Shown here: positions 8,862-16,658 of the stretch, one piece after another
Position numbering within the stretch: position 1 is the stretch's first letter
How the letters are laid out: the number at the start of each line of letters is the position of its first letter
Source: DATMNI01 sp035570275
GTDB taxonomy: Bacteria; Acidobacteriota; Terriglobia; Bryobacterales; Bryobacteraceae
DNA length: 38,421 bases
Reading direction: 5' to 3'
NCBI GenBank assembly: GCA_035570275.1
Contig: DATMNI010000141.1
Location: 1 to 38,421, forward strand
Translations under genes and position numbers: made by a program
The notes under the pieces: generated by a model
The model's database searches: none
The model's input: the letters and a program-made list of their open reading frames with translations, nothing else
What the model was told of the DNA's origin: nothing

Positions 8862-8906
8862 CGCGGCCCGCTCCCCCTTTGGTGGGGGAGCGGGCCGCGT
8901 TTTTTT
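8862..8906 (+). terminator. Rho-independent terminator after the giant IPT/TIG gene
   Basis: A perfect 16-bp stem (8862-8877 against 8884-8899; arms CGCGGCCCGCTCCCCC and its complement) with a 6-base loop is followed by seven T residues. It begins 25 bases after the stop codon. Confidence 0.96.
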
Positions 8907-9195
8907 GTTGGGGGCTCTGGAAGACGGCGGGACCGAGGCCTGGCCTTCGGCGGCTGGCGGGCTGCCTTCGGGTGGAGGCCGCGGGATACGTCCATCCGGT
9001 CGCCTTTCTGCGCGCCAGGGCCAATCTGCCAGCGGCAACTCACGCCGTGGGCGGGCGCATCGGGAGGCGTCGCGGCTCTTCCGCCGGCTGGCGCAGCCGG
9101 TGGGAGCCATCGATCCGGCGCCGCGCCAATCCATGTTCGAACGTGGGGCGGCGAGTCAAACCACAAACGGCAGGAGATAAAACGAGGAGCCTGGG

Positions 9196-9266
9196 AGAGG
9201 AAACCGCCATCCTGACTAGTATTTACGGGTTTCTCCCCGGCTTTCGTCGGGTTTCCTCTTCTAGTC
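9196..9266 (+). promoter_or_regulatory. Candidate structured leader: two interleaved inverted repeats
   Basis: Arm A, GAGGAAACC (9198-9206, extendable to 9196), matches the complement at 9250-9258 (GGTTTCCTC, to 9260 with one G-T pair). Arm B, GACTAG (9215-9220), matches CTAGTC (9261-9266). The order A-B-A'-B' is that of an H-type pseudoknot. A second GGGTTTC at 9228-9234 could compete with the copy at 9249-9255 for arm A, and a small CCCG/CGGG hairpin (9237-9251) sits inside. It is about 250 bases upstream of the response regulator start; a role in its expression is inference only. Confidence 0.4.
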
Positions 9267-9458
9267 GTTGAAGCGCTCTGTTGGTACCCTTGATCAAGGG
9301 CGCATCGGCTGCGAGGCGAGGAGGCAACAGACTTCCCGACCTCGAGGAGTGGGCCGGTCCTGCGGTTGCGAAGTTCCAGTCTGAGCTTCATGAGCCATCG
9401 CCACCGCCGCAGGACCGCCTGCAGACACCAGACGCTCAAAAGTTGACAGATTCACCCG

Positions 9459-9486
9459 CCCCAAGAAACCTGAGGTTTACTTAGGG
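9459..9486. promoter_or_regulatory. Imperfect palindrome just upstream of the response regulator start
   Basis: CCCAAG...CTTAGGG flank the perfect core AAACC-TGA-GGTTT (9466-9478), giving an imperfect 27-base dyad that ends about 20 bases before the Shine-Dalgarno. It could be an operator, for example for autoregulation, or an RNA hairpin near the ribosome binding site. Confidence 0.35.
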
Positions 9487-9516
9487 AGGCGGCTTGCGCG
9501 ATAACGGGAGGGGAAG

Positions 9517-10143
9517 ATGCCGGTTCGAATCATTCTTGCGGATGACCACGCCATGTGCCGGGAGGGGCTGCGGCTTCTCTTGGAGCGGGCGGACATCAAA
9601 GTTGTTGGAGAGGCCGAAAACGGCGTTGAACTGATCGCCATGGCTCGGAGTCTGCGGCCCCAGGCGGTGGTTACCGATTTATCCATGCCGCTGATGAACG
9701 GCATTGAAGCGGCGGCGATGGTCCGGCGCGAGCTGGGAATCCCCGGCATCCTGATGACGATGCACTCGGAGCCTCAGTACGTGAAGCGCGCCATGTCTGC
9801 CGGGATTGTGGGCTACGTGCTGAAATCCAAGGCAGGCGCCTGCCTGGTCGAGGCCATCCGGGAAGTGACCAGCGGGAACGTGTATCTGAGCCCGGGCGTT
9901 TCCAACACGGTGCTCCGGGGCATGCTGACCAGGGACGAGACCGAGGAGCCGCTGACGGCCCGCGAGCGGCAGGTGCTGCAATTGATCGCCGAGGGCTACA
10001 CCACCAAAGAGCTGGCCCATTTTATGACGATCACGGTGCGCACCGGTGAATCCCACCGCGCCAGCCTCATGGATAAGCTGAACATCCACAACACCGCCGG
10101 CCTGGTCCGGTATGCCCTGAAGCAGGGGCTGGCGCAACTCTAA
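9517..10143 (+). CDS. NarL/FixJ-type response regulator (REC + LuxR HTH), orphan
   Basis: A 208-residue two-domain regulator. The receiver domain (residues ~3-120) has the acidic pair D9-D10 in 'ILADDH', phospho-acceptor D54 in 'VVTDLSMP', switch T81 in 'ILMTMHSE' and K103 in 'GYVLKSKAG', so phosphorylation should work. The C-terminal LuxR-type DNA-binding domain starts at about 145 ('PLTARERQVLQLIAEGYTTKELA') and has the recognition helix 'TVRTGESHRASLMDKL', with Gly where Val is usual (VESH). The start is fixed by GGGAGGGG three bases upstream of the ATG region. No histidine kinase is adjacent, so the partner kinase is encoded elsewhere. It acts as a cytoplasmic transcription factor; targets are unknown. 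It has a long, structured upstream region. Confidence 0.95.
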   Translation: MPVRIILADDHAMCREGLRLLLERADIKVVGEAENGVELIAMARSLRPQAVVTDLSMPLMNGIEAAAMVRRELGIPGILMTMHSEPQYVKRAMSAGIVGYVLKSKAGACLVEAIREVTSGNVYLSPGVSNTVLRGMLTRDETEEPLTARERQVLQLIAEGYTTKELAHFMTITVRTGESHRASLMDKLNIHNTAGLVRYALKQGLAQL

Positions 10144-10333
10144 AGCCGGTTCTCCTCCTGTCTCCGCGGTCGCGCCTTCGCGGTCGCGGATGCCTGAGGG
10201 CTGCCCGAAGGGCGCCAGTACGGCGTTTCCGAGGTTTTCCCCGCCTTCGCGGAGACCGGGCGGGAACTCCCCGATGTTGGGTTTTTCCGACCCGGTCAGC
10301 CGGCGCGCGCGGCGTAGGCGTTAGAATTTCCTT
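10144..10333. other. Short intergenic region with inverted repeat
   Basis: A 9-bp inverted repeat, GTCTCCGCG (10160-10168) and CGCGGAGAC (10248-10256), encloses further GC-rich hairpins. There is no T-tract, so it is not a classical terminator. No gene is seen. Confidence 0.4.
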
Positions 10334-11266
10334 GTGGCGAAGTTCCTCGGGCTGATCGCGTTTTTCCTGGCCGCCGCTTCTACGTACGAAGTCGCGGGGC
10401 ATGTGTTTCCCGAAACCCGCGCGGCAGTTTCGCTGCACGGCGCCACGACTCCATTCACCACCTCCACCCAAGCTGACGACACGGGCCGATTCACCTTCAA
10501 GAAGCTCGACCCGGGCACGTACACCCTCGCCATCTTCGTGCCCTCGCGCGGCGAAGCCCGCCAGACCATCGAGATCGGCCCGTCATCGGCCGATTCCTCC
10601 GGCCGCGTGAACCTCACCATTCACCTTAAGGATGCCGACTTCGCCGCCGAGGAGTTGAGCCGCCGGCACGCCGTCTCCACCCGCCAGCTTACGGTCCCTG
10701 ACAAAGCCCTGCGCGCCTACGAGGAGGCGCAAAAGGATCTGGAACGCCGCGACACCGCCGCCGCCATCAAACACCTGGAACAGGCCGTCGAACTGGCGCC
10801 GCAGTTTTCCGCGGCCTGGAATAACCTGGGGACCATCGCCTACCAGACGCGCCAGTGGCGCCGCGCGGAAGACTGCTTCCGCCAATCGCTGAGGCAGGAC
10901 CCGGCGTCGTTTGAGCCGCTGGTCAATCTCGGCGGCGTTCTGGTGACCTTGCACAAGCTCGACGAAGCCATGGACTACAACGTCCGCGCCGTCCTGACCC
11001 GGCCCAACGACGCCCTGGCGAACGGACAGCTCGGCATGGTCTACTTCGAGCTTGGCCAATTCGACCAGGCAGTGAAGTATCTGGAGCGCGCCCGCCAAAC
11101 GGACCCGGCCCACTTCTCGCACCCTCAGCTCTTCCTGGCCGAGATCCACCTCCGCCGCGGAGAGAAACGCGAAGCCGCCGAGGTGATGGAGGATTTCCTG
11201 AGCCACCACCCGGACTATCCGCAAGCGGCCAAGGTGCGGCAGAACATCGAGGAATGGCGCAAGTAG
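10334..11266 (+). CDS. Secreted carboxypeptidase-regulatory-like + TPR protein
   Basis: The 310-residue protein starts at GTG 10334 with a signal peptide (MAKFLGLIAFFLAAASTYEVAG). Residues ~18-95 form a carboxypeptidase-regulatory-like/Cna-B-type beta sandwich ('VAGHVFPETRAAVSLHG', 'DDTGRFTFKKLDPGTYTLAIFVP'). Residues ~125-300 carry at least four TPR motifs, e.g. 'AAIKHLEQAVELAPQFSAAWNNLGTIAY', 'RRAEDCFRQSLRQDPASFEPLVNLGGVL', 'DEAMDYNVRAVLTRPNDALANGQLGMVYF' and 'DQAVKYLERARQTDPAHF'. This pairing is common in Acidobacteria. It is likely a periplasmic scaffold; partner unknown. There is no clear Shine-Dalgarno, so the start is less certain than the protein. Confidence 0.87.
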   Translation: MAKFLGLIAFFLAAASTYEVAGHVFPETRAAVSLHGATTPFTTSTQADDTGRFTFKKLDPGTYTLAIFVPSRGEARQTIEIGPSSADSSGRVNLTIHLKDADFAAEELSRRHAVSTRQLTVPDKALRAYEEAQKDLERRDTAAAIKHLEQAVELAPQFSAAWNNLGTIAYQTRQWRRAEDCFRQSLRQDPASFEPLVNLGGVLVTLHKLDEAMDYNVRAVLTRPNDALANGQLGMVYFELGQFDQAVKYLERARQTDPAHFSHPQLFLAEIHLRRGEKREAAEVMEDFLSHHPDYPQAAKVRQNIEEWRK

Positions 11267-11371
11267 CGTTTCATTTTTGCCGCAGGACCAATCGGCGTAC
11301 TAAGCTAAAGTCGAACGAGGTGTTATCGCAAGATGAGCCACGGCGTTAATCGGGTGTTGGAGATATGTATG

Positions 11372-12730
11372 TCACGGCGCCTCAGCGCGCCGATGCTTGG
11401 CGATGATGCGGTCGATGGTGGGCCTGTTCACGAGTTTGCCCCTAAGAATCACCGCGTCGATCCGCTGAACATTCCGAATATCCGCCAGGGGATCGGCATC
11501 GAGCAGCACTAAATCGGCTCGTTTTCCCACCTCGACGGTCCCCTGCAACTTGTCACGGCCAAGGAAATGGGCTGGGTTGATCGTGGCCGTCTGAAGGGCC
11601 TCGAGCGGTGAGAACCCGGCTTTGGTAAACCATTCGAGCTCATCATGGAGGCAGAAACCAGGTACCAGACCATCACATCCGGCCAGAAACCGGTTGCCCC
11701 GCGAATACAGATCGTGAATGCCTTGCTGCAAGGCTACGCGAGCTGCGTACCGCAACTTGTCCAGACTCGCCTGGGGGACGTGAGAAACCTCGATGTTCCG
11801 GCGTGTCAGCTCCAGTAGGGAATCGCTGGCGTACTCGGCGTGCCGTAGCGGCTGCCCCTCAAATACGTCGGGCAGCGTTTGGAAAAAAGCCAGCGTAGGT
11901 GTTTGCCATACGCCTTTGGCGGCGAGCTTATCGAATAGCCGCAGGCAGGTCGAGAGGCTGTAGGTTTCCCCACTTGAACACTCCCCAAGCACCTCATAGT
12001 TGGACAGATGTTCAATACTCCGAATACCTGCGTCAGCGGCTTCTTCTACCTTTACGGCTACGGGGACGTGACCGGAAACGGTCAAGCCCACCTGCGACGC
12101 CTCGGCGGCAGCGGCGAAGAAAACCTCTCGCGGGGTATGGTCGTGAACCTTGATGAAGTCTACCCCAAGGCGTTTCAACTCACGAACAGCGATTCTCGCC
12201 TCTTCTGCGTTGGTGACGTGAAGGCGATAAGGAAAGTCTGGCGGTGCGTTATCCACCATTGGGCCGGATGCCACGATCTCCGGGCCGAACACCGCGCCCG
12301 CCCTGACGCGGTCTCGCAACGGCAAAATGAAATCCGCATCGCCGCCCATGTCGCGGGTGCCGACAACACCCTTGGCAACGAACAGATCCAAGGATTCCGC
12401 GCCGGTTCCCTGATGGTGGGAGTGCATGTCCCAAAGTCCGGGAATCAGGAACTTTCCTTTTCCATTTACGCGGCTGGCTCCAGGAGGAAGGGCAATTCTG
12501 GGGCCGATCGCCGCAATGCGATCACCTTGGGTGAGTACCGTGACGCCGGTTCTGCGGGCACCTGTCTCGACATCGATTACCGTGACACCAATGAACGCCA
12601 CCGGCGGAACAGCGCCATCAACTGCGCCCCGCGGGGCCGACCCGGCTTGAGCGTACGCTGGCAATGGGCTGTTGATCAGCGCCAGAGCACCCAGCCAGAC
12701 CGCAATCCAACGGGCAAAGAAGTTGCGCAT
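11372..12730 (-). CDS. Exported metal-dependent amidohydrolase
   Basis: A 452-residue protein with a signal peptide (MRNFFARWIAVWLGALALINSPLPAYA, cut before QAG). The amidohydrolase fold is clear: N-terminal 'FIGVTVIDVETGARR', metal ligands H103 and H105 in 'PGLWDMHSHH', the likely carboxylated lysine in 'VDFIKVHDH', histidines in 'TVSGHVP' and 'SIEHLSN', and the final metal-ligand aspartate in 'FLAGCDGLVPGF' (usually AGTD). The C-terminus has the usual 'ALQTATINPAHFLGRDKLQGTVEVGKRADLVLLDADPL'-type return to the small beta domain. This points to the imidazolonepropionase/Xaa-Pro-dipeptidase-like branch, acting on cyclic amides or peptides in the periplasm; the substrate cannot be read. It stands alone, with about 160 bases between it and the transporter gene upstream. 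Confidence 0.92.
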   Translation of the reverse strand: MRNFFARWIAVWLGALALINSPLPAYAQAGSAPRGAVDGAVPPVAFIGVTVIDVETGARRTGVTVLTQGDRIAAIGPRIALPPGASRVNGKGKFLIPGLWDMHSHHQGTGAESLDLFVAKGVVGTRDMGGDADFILPLRDRVRAGAVFGPEIVASGPMVDNAPPDFPYRLHVTNAEEARIAVRELKRLGVDFIKVHDHTPREVFFAAAAEASQVGLTVSGHVPVAVKVEEAADAGIRSIEHLSNYEVLGECSSGETYSLSTCLRLFDKLAAKGVWQTPTLAFFQTLPDVFEGQPLRHAEYASDSLLELTRRNIEVSHVPQASLDKLRYAARVALQQGIHDLYSRGNRFLAGCDGLVPGFCLHDELEWFTKAGFSPLEALQTATINPAHFLGRDKLQGTVEVGKRADLVLLDADPLADIRNVQRIDAVILRGKLVNRPTIDRIIAKHRRAEAP

Positions 12731-12893
12731 TCGACGAGCATATCAAGAGTTGCTCGATAGATCTCGCCTGGTCGCCTAGGGTATAGAAGCAGCTCGCTGC
12801 GGATGATTGACGGCGCAGATGAAGGACAACGATGGCGGAGCGCACACTTCCATTTATCGGGGCAACCTGGACACACAGACCACCAGGTCCGTG

Positions 12894-14336
12894 TTACCAG
12901 ATTCCTACCAGCTTCCACCAGATCGGGCCGATGCCCATCCAGATCACCAGGTTGATTACGGATATCAGGAAACCCAGCCGCCACCAGTCGGACTGGCTGA
13001 CGTAGCCGGCGTTGAAGAAGACCGGCGCCGAACCGGTGCCGTAGTGCGTCATGGCGGCATTGAGGTTGGAGAAGTAGGCCAGCGGAAGCGCCGCCAGCAT
13101 GGGGGGAACACCGCCCGCCAGCGCCGCTGCCAGGAAGCCGGGGTAGAGAGCGGTCACGTGCGCGGTCATGCTGGCGAAGCTGTAGTGCACATAGCAATAG
13201 CTGGCCACCAGGGCGAACAATACCAGCGGCCAGGACCAGCCGGCCATCAGGCCGAACAGCTTGCCGGAGAGGATCTTGATGACGCCGATCTCATTCATGG
13301 AGTCGGACATCATCACCAGCGGCGCGAACCAAATCAACGCGTCCCAGGCGCGCTGCTCGGCCAGCAGATCGTCCCACGTAATCACCCGGGCCAGCAGCAG
13401 CGCCCCCAGGCCGGCCAGCGCCACGAAGGTGTTGGGGACGCCGTGCCACGGGGAGGTGACCCAACCGGCCATCACGCAGGCCATGATTACCATCAGCCAT
13501 TTTTCTTCACGGCTCAACGGACCCATGCGGCGCAATTCACGGCCGGCCAGTTCGCGCGCCGGCTGGGTATCGGTGATTTCGGGTTTCACCAGATGGAAAA
13601 GCAGCCATGGAACCAAGGCCAGCGTGAGGAAGCCGGGCAGGCAGGAGCCGGAAAGCCAGCGCATCCACGTCAGGTCGATATGGCCGATTTTCATCGCGAA
13701 CTCCGCGATCAGCGGATTGGCGGCCATGCCGGTCAGAAACATCGCCGACGCCGTGTATGTGGTGTGGAAGGAGACCAGCACCAGGAAGGAACCGATCAAA
13801 TGGGAAGTCGGCCCCGGCTCCGATCCGAAGAGTGCGGCCACGCTGCGGGTAATCGGGAAGACCACGCCGCCGCCGCGCGCCGTGTCCGATGGGATGAACG
13901 GCGCCAGCACCAGGTCGGCCGCCGCCAGCGAATAACCGAGGCTCAGGGGCGACCTGGCGAAGCGCCGGATGAACAGATATCCCACGCGCGTGCCGAAGCC
14001 GGTGGCCGTAAACGCGCGGGAAAACAGGAAGGCGGTGAACACCAGCCAAATCGTGACGTTGGCGAAGCCGGACAGAACTTTCCCCGGCGGCAGGGTCTGG
14101 GTGATCGCGATCATCGTCATGGCGATCAAAACGCTGACTCCCATTCGAACCGGTTGCGCCACCAGCGCGACGATGGTGGCCAGGAAGAAGCCCAGCAGGC
14201 GGCTCTGCTGCTGGTTGAGGCCGGGCAGATTAACGAAAAACAGCAGAATGCCGGGGACCAGCACCACGGCCCAGCGCCACCATACGGTGCGGCGGGCAGT
14301 TGCCGGTTTGGCGCCAGGTGGAACGGTAGGGGTCAT
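12894..14336 (-). CDS. DASS-family (SLC13/CitT-like) dicarboxylate or anion transporter
   Basis: A 480-residue integral membrane protein with about 11-12 hydrophobic segments. The divalent anion:Na+ symporter family is recognised from the two re-entrant-loop motifs: 'FIPSDTARGGGVVFPI' in the first half and 'SNLNAAMTHYGTGSAPVFF' in the second, and from 'VFTAFLFSRAFTATGFGTRVGYLFIRRF'. The closest known group is the 2-oxoglutarate/malate translocator and YbhI/CitT type, which import or exchange C4/C5 dicarboxylates or citrate across the inner membrane. The exact substrate is not readable. The gene follows the 257-residue secreted protein by 25 bases on the same strand, so the two are probably cotranscribed. 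Confidence 0.93.
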   Translation of the reverse strand: MTPTVPPGAKPATARRTVWWRWAVVLVPGILLFFVNLPGLNQQQSRLLGFFLATIVALVAQPVRMGVSVLIAMTMIAITQTLPPGKVLSGFANVTIWLVFTAFLFSRAFTATGFGTRVGYLFIRRFARSPLSLGYSLAAADLVLAPFIPSDTARGGGVVFPITRSVAALFGSEPGPTSHLIGSFLVLVSFHTTYTASAMFLTGMAANPLIAEFAMKIGHIDLTWMRWLSGSCLPGFLTLALVPWLLFHLVKPEITDTQPARELAGRELRRMGPLSREEKWLMVIMACVMAGWVTSPWHGVPNTFVALAGLGALLLARVITWDDLLAEQRAWDALIWFAPLVMMSDSMNEIGVIKILSGKLFGLMAGWSWPLVLFALVASYCYVHYSFASMTAHVTALYPGFLAAALAGGVPPMLAALPLAYFSNLNAAMTHYGTGSAPVFFNAGYVSQSDWWRLGFLISVINLVIWMGIGPIWWKLVGIW

Positions 14337-14361
14337 ATCCGTGGGGCGGGTGGGGCTCCGT

Positions 14362-15135
14362 TCATTGCGGCAGCGTCAGCTCATCCGCGATGACCGCTTC
14401 TTTTTCCACCCGAATGGCCGGCTTGTTGCCGGCGATCGCCTTCCATTTCGGGTTGGCCTGCAGCCGTTGCCGAATCTTTGCCATCACTGTCTCGCGCCGG
14501 CCGAAGCTTTCCTCATCCTTATACTCCAGAACGATCAGGGCATCCCACGGACGCGCGGCGGTGTAGCGCTGCATGTACATCTCGTACCTTGTCAGTATGC
14601 CCTCACCGATCCAGCCGTCAAACTGCGGCGTCACGTAGTCGTCGACATACTGCAGGTAGGCCGGCGCCGTCACCGAATACGTGTAAGGGATCACCAGGTA
14701 GACGGGCTCAAGCGGTGTATCGTCAGCGGCCTTTCGGCGCATCAGGTCCAGCGGGTAGGTGGTGATGGACGTAGCGATCGGCAGCAAACTCGGCGGCAGG
14801 CCGGCGGGCGATTCGTGCTCTATGCGCTTCCATTTCTCCACGGCGGTGTAGTCGGGGAAGCTGAGCAGCAGCATCATGTCCCAGTTGTTGGTATCCACGT
14901 AGCGGCTCAGCAGGACGCGATAGCCGGCAAGGATTGTGTTACGCCGGTAGCCCTCCAGGCGCTGCAGTCCATCCTGGCGCATGATATTGCGCAGCTCGGA
15001 CCGCTTTTCGGGGGGGCATCGATAGGTGACGACCAGCGTGGTGGGGCCGGTTTCCCTGGGGTCTTGCGCAGGCAGCGTGAAGGCGGCCGCGGCGCATACC
15101 AGCAGCGCCGCCAGCTTGCGGATTGGTTTCTCCAT
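14362..15135 (-). CDS. Secreted protein with duplicated dimeric alpha/beta-barrel-like unit
   Basis: A 257-residue protein with a signal peptide (MEKPIRKLAALLVCAAAAFTLPAQ). I do not recognise a named family. Two halves share a pattern: 'GYRVLLSRYVDTNNWDMMLLLSFPD' (residues ~70-95) and 'YEMYMQRYTAARPWDALIVLEYKDE' (~185-210), each preceded by a beta-strand of the form 'LVVTYRCPPE' or 'YLVIPYTYSV'. This spacing suggests a tandem ferredoxin-like (ABM/EthD-type) fold. It is the first gene of a likely two-gene operon with the DASS transporter, so a periplasmic role linked to that substrate is possible but unproven. Confidence 0.75.
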   Translation of the reverse strand: MEKPIRKLAALLVCAAAAFTLPAQDPRETGPTTLVVTYRCPPEKRSELRNIMRQDGLQRLEGYRRNTILAGYRVLLSRYVDTNNWDMMLLLSFPDYTAVEKWKRIEHESPAGLPPSLLPIATSITTYPLDLMRRKAADDTPLEPVYLVIPYTYSVTAPAYLQYVDDYVTPQFDGWIGEGILTRYEMYMQRYTAARPWDALIVLEYKDEESFGRRETVMAKIRQRLQANPKWKAIAGNKPAIRVEKEAVIADELTLPQ

Positions 15136-15626
15136 CTGGCCTATGAGTGTAGCGAAATTCGGATGAACGGGAAATGAACGGCGGGTCGCCGCGCATCAAC
15201 GCGGTACACCGAGGCACGCGGAGGCGAAGCGTCCGCCTACCGCAGGTTGCCGGCGCAGACAGGCTTGGGTGTCGGCTCATATACGCAAACCGGCACCGGG
15301 AGGCTGGTCCGCCAACTGCTGTCACCCGCCAACCGCAACAGGAAGATAGGAGCCTTCGCGGTTCGAGTGCGTTGCGGCCACAGACACGTTAGGTGTCGGT
15401 GACTACCTGATAGGGCGCCGTACCAGCATGTATAAGACGCGCCCGGCAAGAACGCCAAAGGAGGGGAAAGGGAACTCCGACAGCAATGCCTGGCCGGGAT
15501 ACACTCCCATCCGATGCTCCGGAGATCTCCAGATGCGCAGCGCGTTCCTGCCTGGAATCGGCGGGCCTTTCCCAACCGCTGGCTGCCTTCCATGACGCCC
15601 CAGCCGTGTCTGCGGTTCCAGGGTTA
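15136..15626. other. Intergenic 491 bases, no gene seen
   Basis: This gap lies between two minus-strand genes. Open frames in it lack protein character. A minor GCGGA/TCCGC inverted repeat sits at about 15219-15237. I see no RNA gene, terminator or mobile element. Confidence 0.55.
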
Positions 15627-16061
15627 CTATTGAGCCGCGGCTTGCGTCAGGGCCGTCCTCTTGGCGGGCGCCTTTTTCTGGGCGGCTTTCGTTGTGCCTC
15701 CTTGAGCCTTCGCATCTTCGGCCCTCTTCAACGCCCAACGTTTTTTGGTGGCGGCTACGATTGCGGCCCTTCCAGCACGACTCAGTTTCCGTTTGTGTTT
15801 TACCGGTTCCGGTGCGATCGGCTCAGCGTGCTTCTTGGATTCTGCCCATCTCCTTCGTTGCGCTTCAGCGATCGCCCGTCTACCAGCGGCACTCATCTTC
15901 CGGCGTTTGCCTTTAGCCGGTTCCGGGCTGACTGCTGATTCAACGGGGCTACCGGACAGGATTGCCCGGAGTTCCTGTATCTGAGCATCGATTCGGGTCT
16001 TTTGTGACTCGAAGCCGTCGATGGCGGCGGTGATGATTTCTTGGGTTAGTTTTGGTGGCAT
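15627..16061 (-). CDS. Small basic protein with coiled coil and two repeated Lys/Arg-rich helical motifs
   Basis: A 144-residue protein, very rich in Lys, Arg and Ala. Residues ~1-37 can form a coiled coil (SQKTRIDAQIQELRAIL). Two copies of a motif follow: 'KRRKMSAAGRRAIAEAQRRRWA' (about residues 52-73) and 'KRKLSRAGRAAIVAATKKRWA' (about 88-108). The C-terminus is a lysine/alanine tail (KAAQKKAPAKR). The repeated motif resembles the short DNA-binding NUMOD3/AT-hook-like helices found in small acidobacterial nucleoid-type proteins, so DNA binding is a reasonable inference, with no named family certain. AAGGA lies 11 bases before the ATG. A promoter candidate is at 16113-16142. Confidence 0.78.
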   Translation of the reverse strand: MPPKLTQEIITAAIDGFESQKTRIDAQIQELRAILSGSPVESAVSPEPAKGKRRKMSAAGRRAIAEAQRRRWAESKKHAEPIAPEPVKHKRKLSRAGRAAIVAATKKRWALKRAEDAKAQGGTTKAAQKKAPAKRTALTQAAAQ

Positions 16062-16112
16062 GTGAGTTGATATTCCTTGATTCTCTGCATCGTGTTTGAA
16101 ACTGCTGGTCCC

Positions 16113-16142
16113 ATACTACACCTGCCCTGTCATTGAATCCAA
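16113..16142 (-). promoter_or_regulatory. Candidate sigma70 promoter of the small basic protein gene
   Basis: On the minus strand, TTGGAT (16137-16142) and TAGTAT (16113-16118) are separated by 18 bases. Transcription would begin near 16105, about 45 bases before the ATG at 16061. Confidence 0.4.
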
Positions 16143-16322
16143 CAGCAGATCACTGGAACAGCCTAAATTCGGAGTGCCTGGCAGCGCGTCAGCGGCTGAC
16201 GGTATGGTATCGTACTGGCCCTATCTGACTACTAATATATACGCGGTGTCTCAGCCGGTATCGTCGCGGCGCCACATAGCGGGAAGTGAGGCAGGAACTC
16301 AGGACTGGCTCCGTCAATAGTG
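16143..16322. other. AT-richer intergenic stretch
   Basis: This stretch contains a short AT-rich segment (CTACTAATATATACG near 16229-16243). A plus-strand open frame of 74 codons passes through but has no ribosome binding site or recognisable protein features. Confidence 0.4.
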
Positions 16323-16610
16323 TCAGTGCCGGATCAGCGAGGCCCAAGTGCGCACGCTGATCATTGGCAGGTCCGGATCGGCATTATGCCAAGTTGCAAG
16401 AAAGCTGGCATAGGCCTTCCTGGCCGCACCGTCATCTCCCGATTCCTCATAACTCAAGGCAACCCGGTACAGCGCGTGACCGCTCTTCGGGCGCTCTTTC
16501 GATGCTTTCTCGAAAGCTACGCGGACCTTGCGCCCCGCGGCGCATTCCAGGTTGCCACTTCCAGGTCGCCGCGCAACGCTGCGGCGCAGATCGAGAGAAT
16601 AGCTGGCCGC
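16323..16610 (-). pseudogene. Remnant of the C-terminus of a TPR protein
   Basis: Reading the minus strand in the frame that stops at 16323 gives 'KVRVAFEKASKERPK', then 'ALYRVALSYEESGDDGAARKAYASFLATWHNADPDLPMI' and a short tail. This looks like the last TPR and the characteristic end (FL..W..ADPD.P) of TPR regions seen in acidobacterial Ser/Thr kinases and regulators. Upstream, the related sequence 'ICAAALRGDLEVATWNA' is in a different frame, so there is at least one frameshift, and the N-terminal bulk of the gene is missing. No start codon or ribosome binding site is found. Confidence 0.5.
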
Positions 16611-16658
16611 TAGATTGAGAACGGCGTCGGGAAAACCATTTTCTTCACGTTGCCGAAG

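Larger units (their letters stand above)
8907..9516. other. 610-base leader region of the response regulator gene
   Basis: No convincing protein gene lies here. The region contains an interleaved inverted-repeat structure (9196-9266, listed separately), a TTGACA hexamer (9443-9448) without a clear -10, an imperfect palindrome with a central AAACC-TGA-GGTTT hairpin (9459-9486), and the strong ribosome binding site GGGAGGGG (9506-9513) of the response regulator. Confidence 0.55.

Noticed and set aside
9520..9530. GGTTCGAATC resembling a tRNA T-loop
   Set aside because: It is codons 3-6 of the response regulator gene and has no surrounding cloverleaf.
12807..15177. Long plus-strand frames over the DASS transporter and its neighbour
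   Set aside because: They are antisense to well-supported genes; the translations are Gln/Arg/His-rich shadows typical of high-GC DNA.
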